64,000 bases of DNA from Cymbidium sinense. Its lineage: Eukaryota; Streptophyta; Magnoliopsida; Asparagales; Orchidaceae. The position numbers and the translations under genes were made by a program. Location: positions 273,771,014 through 273,835,013 of the forward strand of contig CM038215.1 in NCBI GenBank assembly GCA_021442155.1, read 5' to 3'. Of this stretch, positions 1 to 12,219 are shown in pieces; position 1 is the first letter of the stretch; every line of letters starts with the position of its first letter. The notes under the pieces were generated by a model. It ran no database searches. It saw only the letters and a list, made by a program, of their open reading frames with translations, and was not told the origin of the DNA.

Positions 1-955
1 GACTCCAGCTGAGTCTCCCATCAAGTTATCTTCATTGGGATCGAAGCTGACTCTCTCTTCATCAGATAAGGCGAACCCCAAGATCTCCTTCTTCTCCATG
101 AAATAATGTGCTACTATCTCATCTAAGGAATAATCCAACTCAGTAGGTACAAATAGTTTTAGCTAATCGGTGTGATCATTATCGTGCACTAAGAGGCACC
201 GAACCTCGCCTGTCACTAGAGAGTCAATCATGTGTGGACCATACTCACTAGATGAATGATACTCCTAACTGCTACTAGCTACAAGAGGGGTAAAAATCCT
301 AGAATGATCCACTACCACTAGTGCAACTGGACTATTATCTAGAATATCTATAATAATTTTCACCATTTCCACATCCAACTGTATGGTCGAAGTTGGTGAA
401 GGGACGACCATGATGCTTGGAGTTCCATCGCACCACCATTGGGGTAGAAGGCTGAGCTAGAAGAGCTTGAGCTTACCATAATGGGTTGTGTAGAAGGGGT
501 AGGATCCTTTGGCCATAGCCAGATCACCAACGGGGTGCAATTTTCCCCAGATTCGGCCTTCATGGTCTTAGATGGAATGGGAGATGTTGTAACCTACACT
601 AGCGATGGCGGATAATGGGTAGAGTGCTAGGGTGGAGACACCACCAACTCTCGATGCACAGGAACTGCCCTCTTGTGGTGGCTAGTCCTAGTGAAATACT
701 ATCGTATTCACGACACATCAAGGAAAATCAATTAGCGAGCCCAAGTAGCTGAACCTCCATCGCTCCTAGTAACATGTCTTATGGTCTCATGAGCCCTCTC
801 CTCTGCCCCATGGTGCGGGATAAGATCAAAGATCAAACTAAGTGTCGACTCGAGCATCCAGATGCTCACTACCTAATAAAATAGATGAGGCCGGTGTATG
901 ACCTCCTACTCCACAAAGCGCTAGCTAAAGTGTGGAGGAGGTGATGAACATATAC
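1..955 (-). pseudogene. Degenerate downstream coding region of the LTR element
   Basis: This stretch is more GC-rich than the DNA from 1600 on and looks like decayed coding sequence continuing the element's ORF on the minus strand. The longest open piece is 67 codons at 563-360, in a different frame from 956-1576, with Ser-rich text. No diagnostic motif is visible, so it is assigned by position only. Confidence 0.3.
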
Positions 956-1576
956 TCATGACATCCTGTTTGTCAGATCTAGAGAGAGAGGATGGAACAG
1001 GTTTTCTATAACCAGTGATGAAGTGATAACGGGAAACTCATCCACGACTAATTCAGATGCTACCTCTAGCTCCCTAGCTATCCGGGTGTGGTACTGCTTG
1101 ATCATGTGGTTCTTATTCCTACACTGTGTATGGGTAGGATGGGAGGTGGACTGGGCCACCCATACATAAATGTGGGGAGGAAACCCCACAGTCTAGGAGC
1201 CTTACCCTTAAAGCAGATGGTAGGTGCCCACTAGGGCTTCATGAGCAACTCTGGGATGAACTACAACCGGAGCTGGTACTATTGGTACTACTGGAACTAT
1301 AACAACTGAAGTCTGTGGTACTGCCACAACTTTCCTGTTTAGTGAGGAGACATCAAAATCAGAGGGTAAGTTAATCCTAATGACCGACTTCTGCCCGGTC
1401 ACCATGGTCCTGCTAACTGTGGTGAGGGGAGTGCCCTCACAAGTGATCCTGGCTCCCTCAAATTCTGGTCCAAAGTGAATCAGATGAGTATGGTCCAGAT
1501 AGGGGAAGTTAGCCTGATCTAAAGCCAGATCCATACCATGGGGGAAGGTGAAGACAAACTTCTGAGAACCAGCCAT
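956..1576 (-). pseudogene. Decayed first ORF of the LTR element (ORF1/gag-like)
   Basis: This is the first open stretch after the leader. A 122-residue reading frame starts with ATG at 1576 (MAGSQKFVFTFPHG) and stops at 1208. The same frame reopens at 1189 and runs 77 residues to 956 after a cluster of three stops (1208-1210, 1202-1204, 1193-1195). Residues about 85-110 are rich in Val and Pro (VVIVPVVPIVPAP). No zinc knuckle, protease or RT motif is present. Position makes it the upstream ORF or gag N-terminus of the retroelement. The same-frame continuation suggests one longer ORF broken by point mutations, though the first stop could be natural. I do not recognise the protein family. Confidence 0.45.
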
Positions 1577-1676
1577 TTCAACAATTGTAATAGGCAGCTG
1601 GCATCATGTAGATTTGCAATGAGAAATAAACTTGTATCAGATTTTTGTCTCCATAGATTTTTGAATTTGAAAATTT

Positions 1677-4045
1677 GAACCCACATCCAACAACTTGAAA
1701 GTGTTAGGTGGGGTCCAAATGGATTTGAGAAGATCAATTGAAAGAAGAATTTGAATATGAATCCAACTCCAACAAATTTAGGTATGTTGAAATATGGATT
1801 CAAAATTTTTATAAGGATGCTTCCATAAGTTCATGTTTGTCTTGAATTTGAATTTTGATTTAAGGACCCTTTCCTTTAAAAAATTTGGGTATGTTAAAGT
1901 AAGGGTCAAATTGATTTTATTTTTGTTTGATTGTTTTGGAATTTTACTTGCTTAGAAAATTTAGGTATGCTAAGTGAAGTGTTTGAAAAAGTGATAGTGA
2001 ATTTTGTTTTGATTTTGAGAAATTTAAGATTCTCACATAGCTAGGTATGCTAAGTGAAGAATCCAAGTGCGTTTTGTTTAATTTTTGAAAATAGGATACT
2101 TAGCAAATTTAGGTATGCTAAGGAATTCCTAAGTGTTTAATTTTTGTTCTGATGTTTTGATTTTTAAATTGGGTAGGATCCTTAGCAAATTTGGTATGCT
2201 AAGGGAATCCTAAGTGTTTCATTTTGTTTTTATGTGATTGAAAGTGGAGACTTAACTTTAACAAATTTGGTATACTAAAGATGAAGTCCCACTTAATTTT
2301 GTGAAATGGAAATTTCACTTTGCAAAATTGAGTATTCTAAATGAAATTCCAAAGGATGTGTTCAAAATTTTTGATTTGTTTAAGTTTTGAAAATGGAAAC
2401 TTCTCCTTAGCAGATTTGGTATGCTAAGGGAAGAATTTCCAAAGGTGTTTGAGAACTTTGGTTTTGACTTTGGAAACTTCACTTTGCAAATTTCAATATG
2501 CTAGGCGATGTTCCAAAATATTTTTTGAAAAATGTTTGATTTTGGATATGGAAACTTCACTTAACAAATTTGAGTATGCTAAATGAAGTTCCAAATATGT
2601 GTTTGAAATTTGTTTTTGGATTTTGAATTTAAAGACTTCAATTAACAAATTTGGGTATGTTAAAGGAAGTTCCAAAAATGTGTTTTAGAAAATTTTTGGA
2701 CTTTGGATTTGGAGATTTCACTTAACAAATTTGGGTATGTTAAATGAAGTTCCAAAAATGTGTTTTAGAAAATTTTTGGATTTTAGATTTAGAGATTTCA
2801 CTTAACAAATTTGGGTATGTTAAATGAAATTCCAAAATGTGTTTTAGAAAATTTTTGGATTTTGGATTTGGAGATATCACTTTAACAAATTTGGGTATGT
2901 TAAATGAAATTCTAAATGTGTTTAGAATTTTGAAAGTATGATTGTTAATTTTTGATTTTGGATTTGGAGACTTCACATAACAAATTTGGATATGTTAAAT
3001 GAAGTTCCAAAATGTGTTTAGAAAATTTTTTGATTCTGGATTTGGAGATTTCACTTAACAAATTTGGGAATGTTAAATAAAATTCCAAATGTGTTTAGAA
3101 TTTTGAAAGTATGATTGTTTAGTTTTTATTTTGGATTTGGAAACTTCACTTAAAAAATTTGGGTATGTTAAATGAAGTTCCAAAATATGTTTAAAAACTT
3201 TTTGGAATTTGGATTTTGGAGATTTCACTTAACAAATTTGGGTATGTTAAATGAAATTCCAAATGTGTTTAGAATTTTAAATTTTGGACTTGGAGACATC
3301 ACTTAACAAATTTGAGTATGTTAAGTGGAGTTCCAAAAATGTGTTGGAAAATTTTTATTTTGGATTTGGAAACTTCACTTAGCAAATTTTGAATATGCTA
3401 AATGAAGTTTCAAAAATGAGTTTGAAATTTTTTTTATTCTAGATTTGGAAACTTCACTTAGTAAATTTGAATATGCTAGATGAAGTTCCAAAATGTTTGA
3501 AAATTTTTAGATATGATTATTAAAGTTTTAATATTTTGAAAAGAGGACTTCCATTCAACCAATTTAAGTATGTAGAATGGAGATCATTCTTATTTTTTTG
3601 AAATGTAAAATTTTTGTTTTGTATGTGATTATCGCTTTTTGAAAGAGAAGAATTCCAACTTAAAACATATGTGAGATATGTTCAAGTGGGATTTCCTAAA
3701 TGATATTTATTTTTAGTTGGGAATGAAATCTTCATTTAATAGTTTTGAGTATATTAAATGAAGATATTTATATGTGCTTTTAAAAGTTTAATTTTGTTTG
3801 AAATGATCTTTCCATTTAATAAGTGTGAGTGTATTGAATAGAAAGATTCATGTGTGCTTTTTAAAAACTTTATGATTATGATTTTGATTTTTGAGAAAAT
3901 GATTGTTCATTTTATTTTAAAAATGAAATCTTCATCAAAGTGAATTGAAAGAAGATGTTCATTTGTGCTTTTGGAAAATGTTGTGAGTTTTATTTTTGAA
4001 AATCCTTACATGTAACAATTATGGGAATTGTTAAATAAGGGTGAC
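1677..4045 (-). repeat. Tandem array of about 29 hairpin units in the element leader
   Basis: Units of about 70-95 bp (mostly near 80) each hold an imperfect inverted repeat around a loop like AATTTGGGTA. The typical form is CTTCACTTAACA, loop, TGTTAAATGAAG. Loop centres fall near 1697, 1780, 1888, 1962, 2050, 2110, 2190, 2263, 2330, 2418, 2490, 2572, 2652, 2731, 2810, 2892, 2985, 3063, 3155, 3240, 3312, 3388, 3463, 3558, 3680, 3745, 3825, 3940 and 4020. Both arms vary together: TTAACA with TGTTAA in most units, CCTTAGCA with TGCTAAGG near 2190 and 2418, GACCC with GGGTC near 1888. Central units (2550-3500) are most alike and outer ones more diverged. The array lies between primer site and first ORF, so it would be transcribed as leader RNA. 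Short open frames inside it on the minus strand are repeat translations, not genes. Confidence 0.85.
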
Positions 4046-4424
4046 CAAATTTTGTGGAAAATATTTTATTAAGTGCATTTTTGAAAAGGTGCTTTTTGAA
4101 AAGCAAAGTTCTTATGGAAGATTTTTTTTTTGTCTTTATTATTTTAGAATGAACCTTCCCAAATCATGAAAATGATAATGAAGAAGTCTTTAAGATGTTT
4201 CTTTTTATTCAGATCTTTTCATTTTTAACCCATTGGAGAATGGGGTTTTAAGACCAACAAGGAATGTGGTCATAAAACCTAAAGATGTTAGCTGACTCAA
4301 CTCAAGAATGAAATGAGCTATGTGCCAATGGAAAGAAATATAGTCTCAGATTCATACCAAAGTGCAAATCCACTATAGATACTCAAAGGCAATGGTCATT
4401 TACCAAAGATAGAGAGAGGAACCA

Positions 4425-4442
4425 TCCCCAGCGGAGTCGCCA
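4425..4442 (-). other. Primer-binding site, tRNA-Arg type
   Basis: The minus strand reads TGGCGACTCCGCTGGGGA. TGG pairs with a tRNA CCA end, and CGACTCCG pairs with a G discriminator plus the CGGAGTC acceptor arm of plant tRNA-Arg. tRNA-Arg priming is typical of Tat/Ogre-type plant Ty3 elements. It fixes the element's direction (minus) and places the LTR edge a few bases to the right. A clean CA terminus is not visible there (minus strand ACTATAGATTTTTC just before the site). Confidence 0.75.
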
Positions 4443-7400
4443 GAAAAATCTATAGTAAAAAATTCCTATAGGGAGTCCCCTTTCAAATCTGCTGGGGAGA
4501 AATGAAAGAGATAAGACCTATCGAAATTCATCTTTTTAGGATGCCAAGTAGATCCGTAGATGTACTTATTCAGGTGATCAAGTACGTTATCAAGGAATAG
4601 TATACTATCTTGAAAGAAAAAAGTCACTACCCTTTATTAGACCTAATCACCTCAATAAGGACTCCTAAGGATGATGGGTCTGCATATGTACCAGAGATTC
4701 TTCCCCTACTTTACATGGAAAAGTAAAGTAGGGTTTATTTTAAACCTGGTTTGTTAAGTTCCTTATAGGGCCAAGACTCCATAGTTAATTACATCCTAAG
4801 GAATGGGGATTCTTTACGAAAACTCTCGATTAAGGTAAATGATCATTGTCTTTGAAGATTTCAATAGGAAAGATTATCAATCAATTGGTTTATTTTTGAA
4901 AGGTCAAATGGGATTGATCAAAAGAGGGAGTCATTATCGATGCCAAAATAGGAGATAAGTATGAGATACCCATAATTCTAGGAAACCTAGCGAGTATCTC
5001 AAACTATCATATGGTTAGGCTTTACATTTTTGAAATTGATTAAGTTTATTTGAGTTGCATATTTCATTAGAAATTTATGACTTAAGATACCTTAACACAA
5101 GATTAAGTAAATGCTTAAGAGGTGTGGAATTATGCTTATGGCCCATAAATGGGAGAAGAAACCTCAAAACCTAAATCTAGTGAGCTTCGGCGAGGGATAG
5201 AAGAACAACCTAAATCTAAGGCAAAAATGGGTAATTAGTTTGCCTCCACAAGAGAAGAGAAACCACTCGATAGCTTGGACTTACGACCGCCTGGGGGTGG
5301 CAGCCAACTAACACTTCCTATGATTTTAAATACATGTAGGCAAGTCTTTATGCTTATGCAAGATAGCTAGGCTGTTATTTATTTAGAAAAAGACTAAGTC
5401 CTTAAACTCACTCCTTAAAGAGACTAGATCATGTAAAGGGCAATGTTCAAATGGCCTAAATCTAATGCAATTCAAATTTTATTTTATTTTTATTTTGGAC
5501 AATTATTTTGACACAGGATAATAGGATTCATAAGAATAATGCATGAGAAAGAAAGTTATTGGCCAAAATCAGTGATAAGGGAGGAGGTGAGTTTCCACCA
5601 TGGCTCTCAAAGGTCAAGCCAAGTTTCTCACAGCAAAGGTGGAAACCCTCCAATCAAGAAATGAAATAGATGCATTTGTGCATGATACAAAAAGAAATTG
5701 TCATCTAGCTAAGGGGTTGCTAATTAATTTGTCTTGATTTTAAACCTAAGATTTAGGTGAGATTATGGATTTCTTGTATTTTTATTTTTAAGTTGTTAAG
5801 TTAGGTAAAAGATTTATTTTTCCCTAAAGAGCCTAATCCACATCTAAGCCATATATAAAATAAAGAAGAAACTATGAAAAGCATGCCACTTAATGCACAA
5901 ACTAAACAAATCAACAACCAATTTATAAAGCTAATAGCAAAAAGAATAAAAGGCCATTGTGGTCGGGCACCACCGTACAAACCTAAAAAAATCAAATGTG
6001 TGTAGCCAAGATATACCCTTATACAACCCAGATTACAAATAAATTAAATTACAATTAAGCAAGGAATTCATTGTTATGGGGATCTTCAAGCTTTATTTCT
6101 TCTTTATTCTTTTCTTCTTTCTTCTTCTTTTATTTTTTTCTTCTTTGGTTCCTTCTTTTGACAAATTCTCATCCTAATCCCCATAATAATCATTCTGAAA
6201 TCTTAATTGCAGAAATTTACATGGAGAGAAAAAGAATGGAAATATAACTAACACTTGCAAAATAAAGGTTAGCTAAAACAAATCACACAAATCCTAAGAA
6301 TGTATATTGGACTTATCACCCCACACATGGGTGACTAAGTCCACCTGGCCTATTTGGTTATGCTTAGGGGTATAAGCACTTGTAAGCAAAAGCATTTATA
6401 TTTTTATTTATGGTAGCGCCCCTTAAGCACAATCCCCTGAAGAAAAGAATTGTTAGACTAAGAACTTCCTACCATTCATTCTATGAGCATTCAACCTAAC
6501 ATCCAGTCTAAAACATATTTAACAAAACAAAACAAACATTAAACCGTGCACTGACCTAACCTAAGGCTAGAAGTGGTGACTTAGGCTAATGTGTCTGCTT
6601 TGAAGGTTTGTGTGGTATGCTTAGCTATAGCATTATGTTTAAATTTTCTAAGTGTGAAGAACATGTTCAACTTAGAAGAGGGTTTCATTTAAGTTGTTAG
6701 ATTGTTTTGGGTTGATTTTATTTCATGTTTTGATTTAGTTTATATGGATCCTACAATTAATTACTAAGTTATGAAGAGAGGGAAAGAGAAGAGAAATTCT
6801 TTTTCCTTCCCTAACCTAAGTAATTATTAAAGTATATTCACATTTTAGTTTTGTTTAGATGAATGTTTTGATTAAATATTCTAATTAATCATAAGTTTAG
6901 ATATACTCTAAACAAACCTATTCAAAAAGAAAGGCATTTTAAGATTAAATAAAATGAATCAAAATTTACATAATACACATTACTTCCTTTCTTTCCCATA
7001 TATAACATGCATATGGATGGACCCTAAGCATATCTTTACATAGAAATGAGTATTTAACATACTTTATGATGCATGCTAAGTAATTCATTTAAAGAATTTT
7101 AGGAGTTTGCTATGCATGATTTTCATTAGTAGAAAATTGTTTCTTTATCAAAATTTTCACATACACACATGAAAGTAAGGACGACATAAGTGAGTACAGT
7201 GCCATTGTTAACTAGAGGTGTAAGGTACAAGACCTACTTAGGGCTAGTTAAATCCTCACAATCTCAGGGTTGTCCAGACTAATATGTTACTTTCCTTAAA
7301 TACAAACATATGTATAAAATAAATGAAATGGAAAAGGAGAATGCAAAAGTTGTATTAATGGATTCATTTTATTTATGCAATTTATGTGTGCTAGTATAGG

Positions 7401-10190
7401 TAACCCTTATTAAGTGGTAGCATAGAGATGAATATGATATGGAATTAGGTTAGTGTTAGGTTCTTTTCAAATGAGTCATACACCTCACCAAATTCCTATT
7501 CAAAACTATACCAACATAAGAAGGAAACCTATGCTAAGCGTACATTTATATTCTTTCACATGCAAGCTTATAATTAAAGTATGAGTAGCACAATTTTAGA
7601 TTTGGTATTTGATTTAAATGTGTTTGAAAATAATTTGGATTTAATAGTCATAATAGCCATTCATATTTCTACTTTAGCCAACACATGCAAAATTGACATA
7701 AAGTAAACAATTTCATTTTGAAATTTGAATTTTAAAATTATGAATGCATGAAATCACATGACATACAACATTAACATGTTGGGTAAAGATTTAAAGCAAT
7801 GAAATTATATAAACAAGTTCACTTCACTTAAATCCTAAAGACATTCTTGTAGATAAGAAAGTTTAAAATAAATCAAAGTGAATTCAATGTGATTTTTGTT
7901 TAGTTTGGAGTTTGATTTAATTTTGAAAAGGTGAGATGAGTTAGTTGTTCCTAACCCATTCCCACATGTGTTTTATATTTTTTGATTAAATTGTAGATAA
8001 TTAGATCTATTTTTATGCATTAATTAGATTAAGGTATGAATTAAGTAACTTAATTAATCATTTACCTACACCATATTTGAATAATTAACCAAATAATTAT
8101 GAGCCAATGAGATGACATAAAACTCACAACGAATTTAAATTTGTAATGCATCTAATAAGAAAAAGGCATAATTCAATTTAGCTCACAATTAAAGGTTAAT
8201 TAAGCTAAGGGGTTTAGCTTAAGTAATTTCAAAACACCCTTTCATACTTAAGAATTGGGTTTTGATTTCCTTAATTGAACTTAGGCTATCAAACACCCAA
8301 GCATCTACCCAAAGTAGATTAATTAAGTCCTGGAACTTTTTATAATTTTTAGAAATTAATTAAAGTAATAATTAATGAATTAACCCTTAATTAAGAGGAG
8401 ATTAAGGAGAGAAAAAGGGGGTTTAGGGATTTGCTTAGGGGAGATGCTCCAAAAATATTCCATAAACCTCCTACTTACTGGATTTGACCTTAATAAACTA
8501 TAATCATGGAGTAAAATCACTAATTACACCTTAATTATCCTTAATTACATAAGGAGGGTAATTAAGAAATCAATATGCAATTCTTCTAATCAAGCCTTAA
8601 ATAAATCCCAAGAAAATCAAGGGAGGATGAAGTCATCCCCTAAAACATACCAAAGAAATTTGGGATTAATTAGAGGATTAATTAAAAAATAATTAATAAA
8701 ATGAGGTTTCCAAGAAAACCCAAAATAAAAAAATCATAATTAAAAACCATTGAAATTAATTTTAAAATATTCTAGGTTGAATTATCTTTCCAAATGATTT
8801 TATTTCATAATTTTTTAAATTTTTTAGAGGGCGTTATGAATTTTAGAAGATCCTTAGGTTAAGTAGAATAAAATAAAAAAATTTTAACTAATCCTATAGC
8901 TCAAGGAATGGCACGTGGCAGTGGCAGTCAGCACGCTTTACACGCGTCGCACCGTGAGGGATTTACTTAAACATCAAATCAAAAATGGCAGCTAACGATG
9001 GACGCGGTTTGATCTCTGTCATCCGATCAAAGACTAGACGGCCAGAGATCTCCCTACAATTTTAAAATGGATAACGAATATCTAAACATGGGAAATTATC
9101 TCATCCATCCATCCAAAATGTGCGAGTGGATAGCTGAGATCTCCCAAGTTATTTCCCTTGATCAATAGAGACCGTCCATGATCAAGGGGAAGATTTGAGC
9201 TTGATAAAGCTTGGATTCAAACCAAACTCAACCCACACCATCTAAAGCTAAAGAGCGGCATATCCAATGATAAAAAATCCATGGGATTAAAATTTCTTTC
9301 ATAAACCTCCACACCACATTGAGTTTAATGGTCAGAAAATCCCACACCTCATCGGAGGTGATCACCGGCATGCGATTCCCTTGGAGAAGTTTCATCGGAT
9401 TGAGACAAAGTTGTGTGGAGAGTACGAGCACTTGAGGTTGAGTGGATTGGTATATAGACCACCTACTCCTTAGCTATCTTGTGTCCTTGATCCAATTCAA
9501 CTCTTCCTTATTGTGGGAACTCCAAAGGAAGCTTGGGTGCACTCGACTTAGCTCCTTGATGAAGTATGCAAGAGCAATTGGATGAAAATTGAGTGAAGAG
9601 GAAGTTGGCTCTTCAATAGACCTCCCCTATTTTCAAGCTCTAAAAATTAAGAAATGGAGTTTTCAAATCCTCTCTAAGAAGCTTTTGAATACTCTCTAAG
9701 TCTTGCTCTTAGTTCCTTAGCTTCAATCGACAGAGGGGAAGTTAGAATTGAAATGAATTATTGGGAGTATATCTCCCCCTTGAAGGATCAGACGACAATC
9801 AACCCTCTTTCCATTTTGATCTAATTGATCATATTAGGGAGTTTGTTTTGGCTATTTTGAGTGTGCACATGGTCAGTTTGAGCCAAAGAGTGGATTGCCA
9901 ACCTCCCATGTGCTTGAATTTGAGTAGGAGAGGGAGTTTGAATTTGGAATTTTGACCCATGGGGTCAGGTTTGGTCTAGTGACCAATTGGGCTGACTTAA
10001 ACCCATTAGGTTGGGTGCACCACTCTTCAGTAGGTCCCCTTGAGCTTTTAGGAGAGCCTCAAGTAAATGTAAAGAGGGTATGACCAAATTAACCATGGAT
10101 TAAGCCAAAATTTGTTCTATTTCCTAGGGGTAGGATGGTAATTTTGCTAATTTTTTACTTTGGATATGTTGGGTATATGGAGAAATTAGG

Positions 10191-10870
10191 TTTGACCAAG
10201 TTTCATGAAATTTGGAATTCATTTGATAGGGTTTGGCTCATGTTGAACTATTTAGGTCAAAATGGATCAACTTAGGTCAAGTTGACCAATTGGTCAAATT
10301 GGGTCAAACCAAGGGTTGGGTCAAATTCATATGGCCATTTGAAATGTTTTGGTGCTTTGGTTTGATTCAATTTGGTATAGTTTTAAATTTGGCTCATATC
10401 ACTTCATTTAGGTCAAACGGGTCATGTTGACCTATTTGACCCATTTGACCTATTTGAGCTAGGTCATGGGTAGGTTTAGGTTAGGTTAGTCATATGGATT
10501 GGATTGGTATGTTTGTTTCCAATAAATTTTTCTTAATTTCAATTTTGAATCAACATGACCCCTTTAGGTCAAGTCGGGTCTAAGGTCAATTGGGCTAGAT
10601 TGGGTCTAGTAAGCCAATTGAGGCTTTGGTCAAGTTCAAAAAGTGATTTGGAATGAACTAGACCCATTGGTTTGGATAAATTTGGCTTAGATCAAGTTTT
10701 GACACATTTTAACCCTTTAGATAAAAATGAGTCAACTTGGGTCAAGTGGCCAATTGGGCTCGGTTAGGCTCAAGTGTTTGTTAGGATTAAAATTTGGTTC
10801 ATAAGGGTACTTTAGGTCACTTTGGGTCAATTGAGCCTAAGTGGGACAAATGGCATGGTCAAATATTTAT
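10191..10870 (-). promoter_or_regulatory. Cluster of W-box-like TTGACC/GGTCAA sites
   Basis: About 16 copies of GGTCAA or its complement TTGACC lie in about 680 bp, for example near 10191, 10255, 10274, 10280, 10291, 10430, 10445, 10567, 10735 and 10855. TTGAC(C/T) is the core bound by plant WRKY factors. The cluster would lie in the U3 (promoter) part of the putative LTR. Several copies are arranged as inverted pairs, such as GGTCAAGTTGACC at 10274-10287. Function is inferred; the motif may simply be part of the local repeat. Confidence 0.35.
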
Positions 10871-10887
10871 TTGAGCTTGATTGATCT

Positions 10888-11870
10888 TGTATATGGATTT
10901 ATGATTGAAACATAAATCCATTTACAAGTGATTTGAAGTCAAATTGGTTTTGATCCATTTGATAATTTCATATTCAAAGGAAGAATATGAAAGGGTTTTG
11001 GGTTTGATTTTTGACTTAAGTTTTGATTGAGTGATTGAAGTTTGGATTTATATATGAGTTCATGATTGTAGGGTTGATTGAATCATGAGAGAAAATCAAT
11101 AGTTTGGCTTGATTTGAAATTGATTTGGCTAAGTTTAAGATTTTGACTTGAAAGGCTTAGATTTGATTTTGAGTTGATTTGAGTTTGATTTTTTGGAAAA
11201 GATTTTGAATGTTTGAATTTATATTTAATTTATATATGTGAATATAAATGATAACATAAATTTATCATGAGAAAATTTCAAGGATTTAAAGTGTTTTAAT
11301 CATGATTTAGGCTAAGTCCATTAAGAAGGATTTAAATGACTTAGGAAACTTTTGGAGTTTAGAGTTTGAATTTTTGAATTTGGTTTCATTGATTTATATT
11401 TTTATTTCATTTATATATGTGAATATAAATGAAATATAAAAGATTTATGAGAAAATCCCATGGCTTTGAGATGGTTTGATCAAGGTTTAGGTTAAGTCCA
11501 TTAATGGAAAATTAGGGACTTAAGGAAATTTTAAATTGAGAATTTAATTTGATGGTTTGATTGATTTTTATTTATATTTCATTTATATAAGTGAATATAA
11601 ATGATAATATAAATGAGTTTTAAGAAAATATCATGATTTTAAATTGATTTGATCAAGGTTTAGACCAAGTCCATTGGAAAATTAAGGGACTTAAGAAAAT
11701 TTAATGATTTGATTTGGAATTTTGAGTTTAGTTTGATTGATTTAAATTTATATTTCATTTATATATGTGAATATAAAGGAGATTATAAATGAATTATGAG
11801 AAAATCTCAAAGTTTTGATTAGTTTTGATCATGATTTTGGTTAAGTCCTTAATGGAAGATTAAGGACTTA
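10888..11870 (-). repeat. Second hairpin-rich tandem region in the putative LTR
   Basis: Units of about 130-180 bp repeat near 11220, 11395, 11570 and 11750. Each holds a first inverted repeat built on TTTATATTTCATTTATAT and a second built on TTAAGTCC...GGACTTAA. Two examples are perfect: TGGATTTATG, 7-base loop, CATAAATCCA at 10894-10920; and TAAGTCCTTAAT, GGAAG loop, ATTAAGGACTTA at 11842-11870. The style matches the leader array at 1677-4045, although the sequence differs. Confidence 0.7.
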
Positions 11871-12219
11871 TGCAAAATTTGGACTTAGGAATTTTTGATG
11901 AATTTTGATCATGCGTTTTAATCATAGATTTCAATCATGGATTTGATTTGAGTTTGTAGCAAATCAAATAGAATTTATTTGGAGTTTGACTTGAACCAAG
12001 GAAAGTAAGGAATGGTTTAAGCTAAGGGTAGGAAGTTTTCTTTAACACCCCTAAGGCATGACCTATTCCTATGGCTAACTTTTCTAAGTCTCTAGGGTTA
12101 GGTTGAGTGTCCAACTAATCACTAGATGTGTCTTAATATTAAGGAACTCTTAAGGTCTAAGAGGAGCCCTATGTCTAAGATGGAGGGGTTGAGAGCTCAT
12201 CCTAAAAATGAGGTCAACA

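Larger units (their letters stand above)
1..12219 (-). mobile_element. Ty3/Gypsy LTR retrotransposon, 5' portion (Tat/Ogre-like)
   Basis: The element reads right to left. In transcription order there is a putative LTR (12219 to about 4456), a primer-binding site (4442-4425) matching the 3' end of a plant tRNA-Arg, a 2.8-kb leader largely made of hairpin repeats, and a decayed first reading frame starting at 1576. The rest of the coding region and the 3' LTR would lie left of base 1. A tRNA-Arg primer site and a long leader before the first ORF are known for the Tat/Ogre group of plant Ty3 elements; the lineage call is inference because no RT or integrase is visible. The plus strand reads GGTCAACA up to 12219, giving a minus-strand start TGTTGACC, a plausible TG LTR end. 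It abuts a LINE 3' end, so the element may have inserted into that LINE. Confidence 0.6.
4443..12219 (-). repeat. Putative long 5' LTR
   Basis: Non-coding, AT-rich DNA runs from next to the primer site to a possible TG terminus at 12219, about 7.7 kb. That is longer than most known plant LTRs, so part may be another insertion or the boundary may be wrong. Contents in transcription order: hairpin repeats (11870-10888), a dense TTGAC/GTCAA cluster (10870-10190), a more GC-rich stretch (9760-8900) with a G-box core CACGTG at about 8912, an inverted repeat GATCTCTG/CAGAGATC at 9011-9049 and a TATATA near 9450, then very AT-rich DNA (8800-6200), a pyrimidine-rich run on plus at about 6095-6145, and the DNA next to the primer site. 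Sequence at about 4745-5145 recurs, inverted, at 46203-46590. No second LTR is in the window to confirm the ends. Confidence 0.4.

Noticed and set aside
2493..2976. Minus-strand open frames as proteins with repeats
   Set aside because: Translations of the 80-bp hairpin array; frames break with unit-length changes.
1677..4045. CRISPR-like array
   Set aside because: Units are near-identical throughout with no unique spacers, in a plant nuclear context.
4425..4442. tRNA-Arg gene
   Set aside because: Only the complement of the tRNA 3' end is present, with no cloverleaf; its place beside a retroelement leader fits a primer-binding site.
9228..9955. Small open frames near 9.2-10 kb
   Set aside because: Short (64-67 codons), no recognisable domain, and inside the putative LTR.
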